Shown in pieces: positions 1-8,243 of a stretch of 29,147 nucleotides of DNA. The notes under the pieces were generated by a model, which saw nothing but the letters and a program-made list of their open reading frames with translations, was not told where the DNA came from and did not search any database. A program made the position numbers and the translations under genes. The stretch is taken from the IMG/VR virus record IMGVR_UViG_3300042945_000451, positions 1 through 29,147 of that record; one strand, 5' to 3'. Source of the DNA: a virus. How positions within the stretch are numbered: the first letter of the stretch is position 1; every line of letters begins with the position of its first letter.

Positions 1-984
1 AAGTTCTTTGATGATGTATTCTTTCCTTACTGCGACAAGCACGGCATAGACACCGTGTTACATCTAGGTGATCTACTGGATCGTCGCAAGTTTGTTAACT
101 TTCAAACGCTAAATCAAGTGCGAACCCGATTCATGGAACCGCTTTTGCAGCGCGGTATGACCGTGCATTGCATTCTTGGCAATCACGATGTGTATTACAA
201 AAACACCAACCTAGTGAACTCTCCAAAGGAATTGTTTGGAGAACGCTATACCAACTTCATTATTTACGAAGAACCAGTTGAGTTGCAGTTTGGCTCTCTG
301 CGTGTGGCGATGGTTCCGTGGATCAATAAGAATAACCACGAAGACTTCCTGCGCTTCATCAAGAAGAGCAAGTGTCCTGTGATCTGTGGACATTTTGAAC
401 TGGAAGGCTATCAGGTGATGCGTGGCGTAAAGCACGATAGTGGTATGCCTGCCAATCTGCTTGCGCGTTACGAGATGGTTCTGTCGGGACACTTTCACCA
501 CAAGCACGGTGGTGGGAATGTGCAGTATTTGGGTACACAGTATCAGATCACCTTCAGCGACTTGGAAGACCGTAAGGGATTCCATGTACTTGATACAGAA
601 ACCAGGCAACTGGAGTTCATCGAAAATCCCAACAGAATGTTTCATGCTATTCGCTACGATGATTCTCGGCATGACTACAGTAAAGTTCTAGAGAACGCAG
701 ACTTCTCGCGGTACGCAAACACCTTTGTCAAGGTCTTTGTGGACTCGAAGACCAAGCCGTATATGTTTGACAAGTTCTTGGATGGAATCTATACCGCTCC
801 TGCCATGGGCGTCACCGTTGTAGAACAGAATCCTGATACCAGTACAGGTGAACCCGCAGCAGATATGGCACTAGACACGCTTGGTCTAATCAACAAAGAG
901 ATTGATGGTATGGAAGAAGTACACGACAAGCCTATGCTGAAGCGCATTGTGCGCGATTTGTACATGGAGAGTCTGTCTCTATGA
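1..984 (+). CDS. 47: Recombination endonuclease subunit gp47 (SbcD/Mre11-like), 5' truncated
   Basis: Nuclease subunit of the gp46-gp47 complex, which resects double-strand ends for recombination-dependent replication. The reading frame is open from base 1 and the first metallophosphatase motif (D-x-H) is missing, so the gene begins upstream of the window; the GTG at 55 is internal. Counting from the first codon, GDLLDRR lies at about 23-29, GNHD at about 60-63, CGHFE further on and the metal-binding GHFHHK at about 161-166. These are the calcineurin-like phosphoesterase motifs in the normal order. The visible 327 codons plus a short missing N-terminus fit the T4 protein of about 339 residues. 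The last four bases (ATGA, 981-984) overlap the gp46 start, so translation is probably coupled. Confidence 0.95.
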   Translation, partial: KFFDDVFFPYCDKHGIDTVLHLGDLLDRRKFVNFQTLNQVRTRFMEPLLQRGMTVHCILGNHDVYYKNTNLVNSPKELFGERYTNFIIYEEPVELQFGSLRVAMVPWINKNNHEDFLRFIKKSKCPVICGHFELEGYQVMRGVKHDSGMPANLLARYEMVLSGHFHHKHGGGNVQYLGTQYQITFSDLEDRKGFHVLDTETRQLEFIENPNRMFHAIRYDDSRHDYSKVLENADFSRYANTFVKVFVDSKTKPYMFDKFLDGIYTAPAMGVTVVEQNPDTSTGEPAADMALDTLGLINKEIDGMEEVHDKPMLKRIVRDLYMESLSL

Positions 985-2705
985 TTAACTTCACAAGGGT
1001 TCGGTTCAAAAACTTTGGATCGTTTGGGAACAACTTCACCGAAATTCAACTGAACAAGGCCAAGATGGTTCTTGTGTCGGGTAGTAATGGGCACGGTAAG
1101 TCATTTGCTTTGCTTGATTCTATCACCTTTGGGTTGTTCGGGAAGCCATTCAGAAAGATCAATCTTCCTCAGTTGGTGAATAGTGTAAACGAAAAGGATT
1201 GCTTGGTAGAGGTGGAGTTCGGTATTGCTACCGATTCCTACAAGGTAGTTCGAGGCATCAAACCTAATCGCTTTGAAGTGTGGAAGAATGGCAATCTGTT
1301 GGATCAGCACGCCACCACAAAGGACTATCAGAAAATGCTTGAAGAGCAGATTCTGAAGATGAACTACAAGTCATTTACACAGGTGGTTATACTTGGTAGT
1401 TCTTCGTTTGTTCCGTTTATGCAGTTGCCTGCTGCAGATCGCCGGGCGGTGATTGAAGATATTCTTGATATCAATGTGTTCTCAACCATGAACACAATCC
1501 TCAAGGCAAAGATGTCTACCCTCAAGGAAGAGATTGCAGATAATGAACGCAAGATTGAAATTCTGCGCGAGTCTATCCGCGCTCAGAAAGACCTAATCGC
1601 AGGACTGAAAAGCAAGACCGATGAGCAGGTGCAGGGAAATCTGAAAGAGATCGCTCGCTCTGAATCCTTGATTGAAGAAAAGCAAGCAGAACTTTCTGCT
1701 CTAACCGAGCAGATTCAACAGGTGAAAGTCAAACTGCAAGGCAAGGTTACCTTGTTGAAGCAGATCAGCAAGATGGAAATCTTGCAGAAGCAACTGGAAT
1801 CCAATCGTAAAAAGGTTGGAGAAGAGTTGTCATTCTTTGACAACAACGAAGTGTGCCCAACTTGTCAGCAGTCTATCGATAAGGCAAGTCAACCCATTCA
1901 CGGGTTGCTATGTAAGAAGAAGAGCAAGCAAGGTGAATTGAACGAAGCAGTTGATGCCATTGTCACCGAGATTGAAACCAAGCGAAATCAAATCGAAGAG
2001 TATGAAGAGGTGTCCAATGAACTGGAATCTCTGAACACGCAGACGATGGAGGCTAATAGCACCATCACGGCGTGCAACTCTTATATCGGCAAACTCAGTA
2101 AAGAGAACAAGGCGATTCAAAGCAAAGAAACAGAAGACACCGATCATCAGAAACGATTGATTGATTTTCAGGGAGACTTGAACAAGAACGAGGCCTCCAA
2201 GCACAGCCTAGTTGAAGAGATGCACTACTACAGCGTAGCGGCAACTCTTCTGAAAGATAGTGGTATCAAGGCAAAGATCATTCGCTACTATCTGCCAATC
2301 ATCAACAAAACCATCAACAAGTATTTGAATACGATGGATTTCTTTGCAAACTTCACACTTGACGAAGAGTTCAACGAAACTATCAAGAGTCGGCACCGCG
2401 ACGCCTTCTCTTACATGAGTTTCAGCGAGGGAGAAAAGATGCGTATCGATTTGGCCTTGCTACTGGCGTGGCGAGAGATTGCACGAATCAAGAACAGCGC
2501 AAACACCAATCTGCTCATCTTGGATGAGGTATTTGATTCGTCGCTTGACACCGCAGGAACTGAAGAGTTTATGAAGATTCTGCATTCCTTTGGTAACACA
2601 TCAAATGTGTTTGTGATTTCTCACAAAGCAGATCAGTTGGTAGACAAATTTGAACACACCATGTCGTTTGAGAAGAAGAACAATTTCAGCAGGATTACAC
2701 CATGA
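981..2705 (+). CDS. 46: Recombination endonuclease subunit gp46 (SbcC/Rad50-like ATPase)
   Basis: ATPase and DNA-tethering subunit partnering gp47. The 574 residues carry a Walker A GSNGHGKS (34-41), two long coiled-coil arms (about 175-290 and 315-390) separated by a zinc hook CPTC (292-295), the ABC signature SFSEGEK (480-486), Walker B LLILDE (511-516) and the switch histidine in VISHK (H548). All elements of a Rad50/SbcC protein are present, and the length is close to T4 gp46 (about 560). The start overlaps the gp47 stop in ATGA and the end overlaps the next start by four bases. The placement directly after gp47 is the canonical T4 order. Confidence 0.96.
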   Translation: MINFTRVRFKNFGSFGNNFTEIQLNKAKMVLVSGSNGHGKSFALLDSITFGLFGKPFRKINLPQLVNSVNEKDCLVEVEFGIATDSYKVVRGIKPNRFEVWKNGNLLDQHATTKDYQKMLEEQILKMNYKSFTQVVILGSSSFVPFMQLPAADRRAVIEDILDINVFSTMNTILKAKMSTLKEEIADNERKIEILRESIRAQKDLIAGLKSKTDEQVQGNLKEIARSESLIEEKQAELSALTEQIQQVKVKLQGKVTLLKQISKMEILQKQLESNRKKVGEELSFFDNNEVCPTCQQSIDKASQPIHGLLCKKKSKQGELNEAVDAIVTEIETKRNQIEEYEEVSNELESLNTQTMEANSTITACNSYIGKLSKENKAIQSKETEDTDHQKRLIDFQGDLNKNEASKHSLVEEMHYYSVAATLLKDSGIKAKIIRYYLPIINKTINKYLNTMDFFANFTLDEEFNETIKSRHRDAFSYMSFSEGEKMRIDLALLLAWREIARIKNSANTNLLILDEVFDSSLDTAGTEEFMKILHSFGNTSNVFVISHKADQLVDKFEHTMSFEKKNNFSRITP

Positions 2706-3367
2706 CAAACTTTCAAGAGAACTCGTATGTGTTGGGAGATGCCTTTGATTATCTACCTAACATTGCCTCTGAATCGGTAGACCTAGTATTCACTTCCTGC
2801 CCAGACCTATCTCAGACTCCATTTGGAAAAGATGAGACTGACTCATATCGCCAGTTTCAACAGAAGGCAATGCGAGAGTTTGCTCGTATTGTGAAACCAA
2901 CGGGGTTTGTTGTGGTGTGTCAAACTGACCGCAGAGTAAATGGATTCATTCTGTCGAATCATATGTGGTATGCACAATGTCTAGAGAACGAAGGCCTAAG
3001 TCTCAAGGATTACAAGGTTGTCGTTCGGAATGAAGTAGGTAAGCGTGACATGTACTACTTCACTTTTCAACACATGCTTGTGTATACAAGCCACGGAGTG
3101 ATTCATCGCAAGGGAGACTGGTTGCGCGACATCTATGTGGATCAGCAAGAGAAGGTGCTGAATCAATCGGTGTGGTCACAAGACTTCTGTAAGTATGTGA
3201 TTGAGAACCTTACCAAGCCAGGAGATTTGGTTGTTGATCCATTCGCAGGAGTTGCCCCTGTTTTGCTTGCTGCCAGTACTACTGGACGCAGATGGTGGGG
3301 ATGCGAACTGGAAGAGAAGTTCTACGATCCAAAATTCAATCATTCCAAGGCTACTCTTCCGCTATGA
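2702..3367 (+). CDS. Compact beta-order DNA methyltransferase-like protein with altered motif IV
   Basis: A 221-residue class I SAM methyltransferase relative of the amino-DNA methyltransferase type. Motif IV comes first (DLVF then TSCPD at 31-35), followed by the SAM-binding motif I DPFAGVAP (179-186) and a WWGCELEE tail, which is the beta-class order. Active N6-adenine or N4-cytosine enzymes carry (D/N/S)PP(Y/F/W) at motif IV; here the first proline is cysteine and the aromatic residue is aspartate. The protein may therefore be inactive, use another target, or do different chemistry. There is little room for a target recognition domain. It overlaps gp46 by four bases (2702-2705) and the PLP enzyme by ATGA (3364-3367), so the three are co-translated. 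The fold is fairly sure, the substrate unknown. Confidence 0.75.
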   Translation: MTNFQENSYVLGDAFDYLPNIASESVDLVFTSCPDLSQTPFGKDETDSYRQFQQKAMREFARIVKPTGFVVVCQTDRRVNGFILSNHMWYAQCLENEGLSLKDYKVVVRNEVGKRDMYYFTFQHMLVYTSHGVIHRKGDWLRDIYVDQQEKVLNQSVWSQDFCKYVIENLTKPGDLVVDPFAGVAPVLLAASTTGRRWWGCELEEKFYDPKFNHSKATLPL

Positions 3368-4248
3368 AAGAATTTCCTAGCCATGTTCTGACTAGAACCC
3401 CGGTGCAGTTTATTGAAGGCGTGTGGTATAAGCGGGATGATATGTACACCCCCTATGGGGTTGGAGATGTGAGTGGAGGGAAGGTAAGACAAGCCATTCG
3501 TTTGCTGTATCCTTTGCGGGATATTTTGAAGGAACGCACAAGCGGAGTAGTGACTCATACACAGGTGCATTCCACTACAGGAGCCATTGTTGCTAGAGTA
3601 TGCAAGGATCTAGAGATTCCTTGTGTCATTTGTATCGGTGGTAGTTCGCCAGAAACCATTGACAATCATCACATGATGCGATACGCAAAGTGGCTGGGTG
3701 CAGATGTTCGCAATGTTTGCGGAACAGGAATGCACGGTCCTGTACTTGCTAGAATGCGTGAGATTGCCAAAGCAGAAAACCTATACGATGGAGTCTTTAC
3801 TCACAATATAGAAAATAGAGAAGATGCAATCATCGATAGCATTGAGCATCAGGTGGCTAATCTACCGAATCAGTTGGATCAGTTGGTGGTGCCCGTGGGA
3901 AGTGGAGTACACTTTGCTGCCATCCTCAGAGGCATTCACCGGTACAGTCTAAGTGTGGGTAAGGTAATTGGATTGTGTGTTGGTCCAAAGCGAACAGAAA
4001 ACATCAACAAATGGGTGAATCCCATGGCAGGATATCCTCTGCCAGACTACGAGTTACATTGCCTAAATACTGTATACGGAAAACCTCTTGTGGAAAAGAT
4101 TGCAGATGGTACAATCCTTGACGATCTGTACGAAGCAAAGGCACACAAGTGGATGCGAGAAAATCTCGACACAAACAAGAGTACTTGCTTTTGGGTGGTT
4201 GGGCGTAGACTAAGCGAAACTGAAGTACAGAAAAGAATGGAATCATAA
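3364..4248 (+). CDS. PLP-dependent enzyme, fold type II (ACC deaminase / tryptophan synthase beta-like)
   Basis: A 294-residue protein of the tryptophan-synthase-beta superfamily. Near the N-terminus WYKRDD is followed by GDVSGGKVRQA, where K40 fits the Schiff-base lysine of ACC deaminase and D-cysteine desulfhydrase relatives (canonical GGNK-R). The loop HTQVHSTTGA follows the lysine, and VPVGSGVHFAAILRG matches the glycine-rich phosphate-binding loop. The start at 3364 is chosen over an in-frame ATG at 3292 because it overlaps the preceding stop in ATGA. The end shares one base with the next start (TAATG). The substrate cannot be read from the sequence. The position between two methyltransferase relatives suggests work on an amino-acid-like group, possibly SAM-derived; that is inference. 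Confidence 0.8.
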   Translation: MKEFPSHVLTRTPVQFIEGVWYKRDDMYTPYGVGDVSGGKVRQAIRLLYPLRDILKERTSGVVTHTQVHSTTGAIVARVCKDLEIPCVICIGGSSPETIDNHHMMRYAKWLGADVRNVCGTGMHGPVLARMREIAKAENLYDGVFTHNIENREDAIIDSIEHQVANLPNQLDQLVVPVGSGVHFAAILRGIHRYSLSVGKVIGLCVGPKRTENINKWVNPMAGYPLPDYELHCLNTVYGKPLVEKIADGTILDDLYEAKAHKWMRENLDTNKSTCFWVVGRRLSETEVQKRMES

Positions 4249-5879
4249 TGGAAACTCTACAAGCACATAAAACCTTCTTTGAGAAGAACACTCACCTTCT
4301 GAACCATCCAGTAAATGTTACCTTCGATGAACTACTGGAGATGGATGCAGATGACTTCCGCAAATGGGTCATCGACATGCGTAAGGCTGTTGTTGATATT
4401 TGGGACAACATGGGATGCCCTCCTCGCATTGGAAAGGTCGAAGAGGATATCATTGAAGAGTGGAACAAGATGGCTGAGTATCCTGTGAAGTCTTTTGAAT
4501 TTGACGATGAACTGGAAAACATTGGCAAAGATGTAATCTTAAACAAGGCTAGACTTGGTTCCGAAGTAGATCAATGGTTTCCCACCATGATGAAGACTCG
4601 TATCAACTACAGCGAGAAAGACGATGGGTACTCCATTTATGAACTGTTTGCTGAAGATCGATTTCTTGATCGCATGGTGAAGGGATCAATGCGTCACTTC
4701 CGTAGAGACTCGCTGTATATGCATGCCTTGTCTTGCTTGCGTAATAATGCTAAGCCTGCTCTTGTGTCTGTACCTGATGCTTTGTCGTGGATCAAAGCAT
4801 TTCAAACCAACAAGGAAATCTTCAAGGGATACGACTTCATGCTTGAACAGGTGAAGGTTCGTGAAGGCAACAACACGGGATATTTCCAACTTAATCAGTC
4901 AGACATTCTGAATCTAACACGAGAACAAGTGCAACAACTCAAAGATGAAGGAGTGCTGCAATACAGGCACTTCTCTACCTTTGATGTGAACTCTATGCCG
5001 GATGATCGGGTGTATACCATCCGTATTTACAAGAAGGGTGAGAGGGTATTCCCAAAGGGATTCGCCGCTTTCCGTATTGGATACATTCAGGTTGCCCACA
5101 ACTTTCCTCCAATGACTGCCAAGTATTTGTACGAGCGATTTACCGAACATGTCAAGGGGCAGAAAGATCCTATTGTGATCTACGATCCATCATCAGGATG
5201 GGGTGGTCGCATTCTAGGCGCCATGAGTGTGCGCGATGATCGTAAAATCCATTACATTGGAACTGATCCAAACCCTGAACTTTATTACATTGACACCGAT
5301 ACAGGGGAAGAGCGGCCTCGCTATGCTGATGTTGCAGATTTCTATAACACCAAGACATATAGAGGCAATCCTTTCTTCAGCGAAACCAACACATATGAAA
5401 TCTACAGACTAGGTTCCGAAGAGATTGGCAACAATCCTCGATTTAAGAAGTACCGGGGAAAGATTGATATGATCTTTACTAGTCCTCCGTATTTTAACCG
5501 AGAAGCCTACTCAAAGGACGAGAATCAATCGTACAAGAAGTATGGTTCATCTTACGAAAGTTGGAGAGATGGCTTCTTGCGTCCCACGCTAAAGACCTGT
5601 GCAGAGTTCTTAAAGCCTGATCGATACTTGCTATGGAACATTGCAGACATTCAGGTTGGTGGAGATTATCTGCCTCTTGAAGAAGATTCAAAAAGATTCC
5701 TTGAGGAGTTTGGATTAGTGTATAAATACAAAGTGAAAATGGCGATGGAATCTATGCCTGGGCAGAATCGTCTTGACGAAGAGACAGGATTGCCCAAGTG
5801 TAAGAACTATTGTAAGGTCGGTGGAGACTACATGAAGTATGAACCTGTTTATGTTTTTTATAAGCCAAAAGGAGAATGA
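4248..5879 (+). CDS. DNA methyltransferase-like protein with SPPY motif and large N-terminal region
   Basis: A 543-residue protein. The C-terminal half is a SAM-dependent amino-methyltransferase: a motif-X-like segment FPPMTAKYLYERF (about 286-298), motif I YDPSSGWGGR (312-321), an acidic residue in IGTDPNP, and catalytic motif IV IFTSPPYF (409-416). Motif I before IV is the alpha/gamma order, opposite to the gene at 2702. SPPY suggests N4-cytosine or N6-adenine methylation, but the family with SSGWGGR has no specificity I can name. The N-terminal 280 residues are mostly helical and acidic and match nothing I recognise. They could be a target-recognition or partner-binding part. The start overlaps the PLP enzyme stop by one base; the stop overlaps an ATG at 5876 that I do not prefer as the next start. 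Confidence 0.82.
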   Translation: METLQAHKTFFEKNTHLLNHPVNVTFDELLEMDADDFRKWVIDMRKAVVDIWDNMGCPPRIGKVEEDIIEEWNKMAEYPVKSFEFDDELENIGKDVILNKARLGSEVDQWFPTMMKTRINYSEKDDGYSIYELFAEDRFLDRMVKGSMRHFRRDSLYMHALSCLRNNAKPALVSVPDALSWIKAFQTNKEIFKGYDFMLEQVKVREGNNTGYFQLNQSDILNLTREQVQQLKDEGVLQYRHFSTFDVNSMPDDRVYTIRIYKKGERVFPKGFAAFRIGYIQVAHNFPPMTAKYLYERFTEHVKGQKDPIVIYDPSSGWGGRILGAMSVRDDRKIHYIGTDPNPELYYIDTDTGEERPRYADVADFYNTKTYRGNPFFSETNTYEIYRLGSEEIGNNPRFKKYRGKIDMIFTSPPYFNREAYSKDENQSYKKYGSSYESWRDGFLRPTLKTCAEFLKPDRYLLWNIADIQVGGDYLPLEEDSKRFLEEFGLVYKYKVKMAMESMPGQNRLDEETGLPKCKNYCKVGGDYMKYEPVYVFYKPKGE

Positions 5880-5881
5880 TA

Positions 5882-7099
5882 ATGGCAAAGAATGAATCAA
5901 AGTCTGTAAATAGTGCGCTATCTGATGTTACTTCTGTGAAATCAAAAAAGTCTAGTGAAGTTTCTGATTCCCGAACAGTCGAGTGGACATATATTTGGCT
6001 GAGTGGTGACGGGAGCATTCGTAGTGCCGTATTTAATTCTGTAGGCAAGACACCAAAGGTACAGCGGTTTGATGGATCTGCTTGCAAGCAAGCGTCCACG
6101 GATAATTCAGATCTGTTTCTAGTTCCTGTCAGAGTTGTATCAGATGTGTTGTTTGGAAACGACAGCATATCTCCTACTAGTTCTATTGTACTCTGTGAAG
6201 TACAAACTGCAGATGGAACTCCCCACGCTTCTAACAGCAGAGCAGATCTGAAAAAGTTCTTACTCAAGAACTCTAAACTCTCTACTGTAAAGATTGGAAT
6301 GGATCAGGACATTCTTTTTATAGACCCGGATACTAGACAGCCATATTCTTGGCCACTAGGAAAGAATGAAAAGGGAGAAGAGCAAGTTGTTTTCCCTGGT
6401 CCTCAAGGACGATACTACGGAGGTACTGGTGACTTTGTTCGTGGTAGAAGAATTATGAGTTCGATTGTAGATCGAATGAACTACAGAGGAATCAATATCA
6501 GATCTTACAATCCTGCAATTTGTCTATCACAATGGACTTATAGTGTTCAAGAAAACGATATTATGACTGCGTGTGATGATCTTATCATTTCTCGATACCT
6601 CTGCGAGTCTGTTGCTGAAGAAGAGACATCTCCGAGGTGTGTTGTGAGTTACACTCCAAAAAGTTTTCCGGGAACTGAATGGAACGGTAGTGGTTGTATT
6701 TTCCGGTTGTACTTGGAAAATTACACAAGCAGCGGTGGAAATGCTAGTCTTGCCAAATCTATTTGTGAAACCTTAGGGCAAGATCACCGTGAGCATATTG
6801 CAGCATATGGATCCGGCAACGAAGCACGCCTAGTGGGGAAGACAGGGGGTATTAGTGACTACAACAAATTCAGTTGGGGATTTGGAGACAAAACTGCTTC
6901 CATCTGCGTACCAACAATACCTCTGATGGGCGACTCCACCGATCATGTTTATTTTGAAGATCGTAGACCAAGTGCCGGAGTCGATCCGTATGTTGGAGTT
7001 CTTGCACTATGCCGTAGTCTTGTGGGCGTTCTAGACCTGCAAGTGCCTACAAAGGCAGAAGTATCTGCTAAAGAGTTTGAACCAAAACTTGTAAGTTGA
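5882..7099 (+). CDS. Glutamine synthetase type II-like protein with degenerate active site
   Basis: A 405-residue homologue of eukaryotic-type glutamine synthetase (GlnII). The beta-grasp domain is at about 35-125 (YIWLSGDGSIRS, RFDGSACKQASTDNSD, LCEV). The catalytic domain carries GMDQD (139-143), FPGPQGRYYGG (171-181), WNGSGC (267-272), EHIAAYGSGNEARL (304-317) and YFEDRRPSAGVDPY (357-370). The scaffold is clear, but against human GLUL (recalled from memory) metal and catalytic residues differ: E134/E136 become D141/D143, E196 becomes A212, E203 becomes T219, H253 becomes I273, and the E305 and R319 equivalents also appear lost. Normal ATP- and metal-dependent amide formation is therefore doubtful. 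ATG 5882 is chosen over 5876 because AAGGAG ends seven bases upstream. A serine/lysine-rich 30-residue N-terminal tail is extra. It follows the methyltransferase by 2 bases. Confidence 0.88.
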   Translation: MAKNESKSVNSALSDVTSVKSKKSSEVSDSRTVEWTYIWLSGDGSIRSAVFNSVGKTPKVQRFDGSACKQASTDNSDLFLVPVRVVSDVLFGNDSISPTSSIVLCEVQTADGTPHASNSRADLKKFLLKNSKLSTVKIGMDQDILFIDPDTRQPYSWPLGKNEKGEEQVVFPGPQGRYYGGTGDFVRGRRIMSSIVDRMNYRGINIRSYNPAICLSQWTYSVQENDIMTACDDLIISRYLCESVAEEETSPRCVVSYTPKSFPGTEWNGSGCIFRLYLENYTSSGGNASLAKSICETLGQDHREHIAAYGSGNEARLVGKTGGISDYNKFSWGFGDKTASICVPTIPLMGDSTDHVYFEDRRPSAGVDPYVGVLALCRSLVGVLDLQVPTKAEVSAKEFEPKLVS

Positions 7100-7100
7100 G

Positions 7101-7128
7101 TTGACTTGTATCGGGTTCGTCTTATACT
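7101..7128 (+). promoter_or_regulatory. Sigma70-like promoter TTGACT-N16-TATACT
   Basis: The -35 box TTGACT (7101-7106) and -10 box TATACT (7123-7128) are separated by 16 bases, in the only gap after the accessory block. Transcription would begin around 7134-7136, at or just before the ATG at 7137. The message would be nearly leaderless, although AAGG at 7129-7132 could serve read-through transcripts from upstream. Exactly the same two hexamers and spacing recur at 21800-21827, which raises confidence that this is a real phage or host-sigma promoter. Confidence 0.7.
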
Positions 7129-7136
7129 AAGGTGTA

Positions 7137-8243
7137 ATGAAGAACTACAACAAAACTCTAGAACGCGCGTATGGCACAGAGCCATCTTGGAGCGCAGAGT
7201 CCTTTGCATCTGAAGAAGAGCGAGACTCTGCGCTCCAACGCGCTTTAAATTGGTATTGGGGCAAAGGCACAAAGCGAGAAAAGAAGCGGTGGGTTTTAGA
7301 ATACTGTAAGCATGTCAAGATGAATGCCGAACACATTAAGTGTGTTGCCCAAAATTGCATCAAGAGTTATTCTGGCATAGCACATCTTTGCCGGATGCTC
7401 ACTCGTGGGGCCCCGCTTTCAGATGAAACCAAAGAGAAAATCACAAGTGACATAGATGCACTCCGGTGTAGTGGTGCTGCTGTTCTTGCCAAGCGTCACG
7501 CCTGTGCTGGTCCTTCTATCCAAGAGAGGATAGAGCAGAAATGTCGGGAATACTTGGGAGACATTGATATGCTTGTGGACGCGGCTGTAACCGCGTGTGC
7601 AAGCAAGGGCGAGATAAAGTTTGACCCTGTTGGATGGGCAACAACTAGGGGTGTTAAGCCTATGCATTGTGGTAAAATTGCCACTTACATTGAGACAACT
7701 TATCTACAAGAGATGGCACTTGCATATGCTGGCAAAGACGAGCAACTGGTAGAAGGATACTCGTTCCTGACTAGACCGCGTTTCAAGAAACTCATACAGG
7801 TTCTATCTGAAACCGCCAACGCTTTCCGTACATTTGCAGACGAGAAGAGATCCGAACGCAAGCCTCGTAAGAAGAAAGAGAAGAGTCCTAGCCAGATCAC
7901 CAAGAAACTGAAGTACTTGTCCGAGTCGAAAGATTACGGCATCAAGAGTATTTCTCCTGAAAAGATTGTTGGCAGCGAAATGGTGGTTGTGTTTAACGAG
8001 AAGTACCGTACACTAACTGTACTCTTTGCTAAAGATCCGCGTGGACTCAGCGTAAAGGGAACCACCGTTATCAACTACGATGAGGATAAGTCTGTTACTA
8101 AGAAACTCCGCAAACCAAAGGATGTGCTGAGTAAACTTACTGGTGTTCGCTCTGTGCAAACCGCTTTGAACTCTATTAAGACTAAACCCACAAAGATGAG
8201 CGGAAGAATCAACGAGAACTGTGTTCTCGTTGGAGCCTACTAA
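7137..8243 (+). CDS. Conserved hypothetical protein of T4-like marine phages
   Basis: A 368-residue protein without an assigned function. The N-terminal half (about 1-215) is helical with scattered cysteines. A very basic linker (about 233-250, rich in K and R, including RKPRKKKEK) leads to a C-terminal region of about 115 residues with ITKKLKYL, SPEKIVGSEMVVVFNEKYRTL, GLSVKGTTVINYDEDKSV, KKLRKPKD and GRINENCVL. That C-terminal pattern I recall from uncharacterised proteins encoded near the replication genes of T4-like cyanophages. The basic linker would suit nucleic-acid binding, which is inference. It has its own promoter just upstream and shares TAATG with RNase H at its end, so it heads the rnh-45 transcription unit. 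Confidence 0.8.
   Translation: MKNYNKTLERAYGTEPSWSAESFASEEERDSALQRALNWYWGKGTKREKKRWVLEYCKHVKMNAEHIKCVAQNCIKSYSGIAHLCRMLTRGAPLSDETKEKITSDIDALRCSGAAVLAKRHACAGPSIQERIEQKCREYLGDIDMLVDAAVTACASKGEIKFDPVGWATTRGVKPMHCGKIATYIETTYLQEMALAYAGKDEQLVEGYSFLTRPRFKKLIQVLSETANAFRTFADEKRSERKPRKKKEKSPSQITKKLKYLSESKDYGIKSISPEKIVGSEMVVVFNEKYRTLTVLFAKDPRGLSVKGTTVINYDEDKSVTKKLRKPKDVLSKLTGVRSVQTALNSIKTKPTKMSGRINENCVLVGAY

Noticed and set aside
3292-3363. Extended start for the PLP enzyme at 3292
   Set aside because: The added 24 residues overlap the preceding methyltransferase C-terminus; the ATGA overlap at 3364 is the pattern used throughout the window.
5752-6267. 171-codon frame on the minus strand across the methyltransferase/GS-like junction
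   Set aside because: It lies opposite two well-supported plus-strand genes, has no ribosome site or recognisable motif, and no minus-strand gene exists elsewhere.
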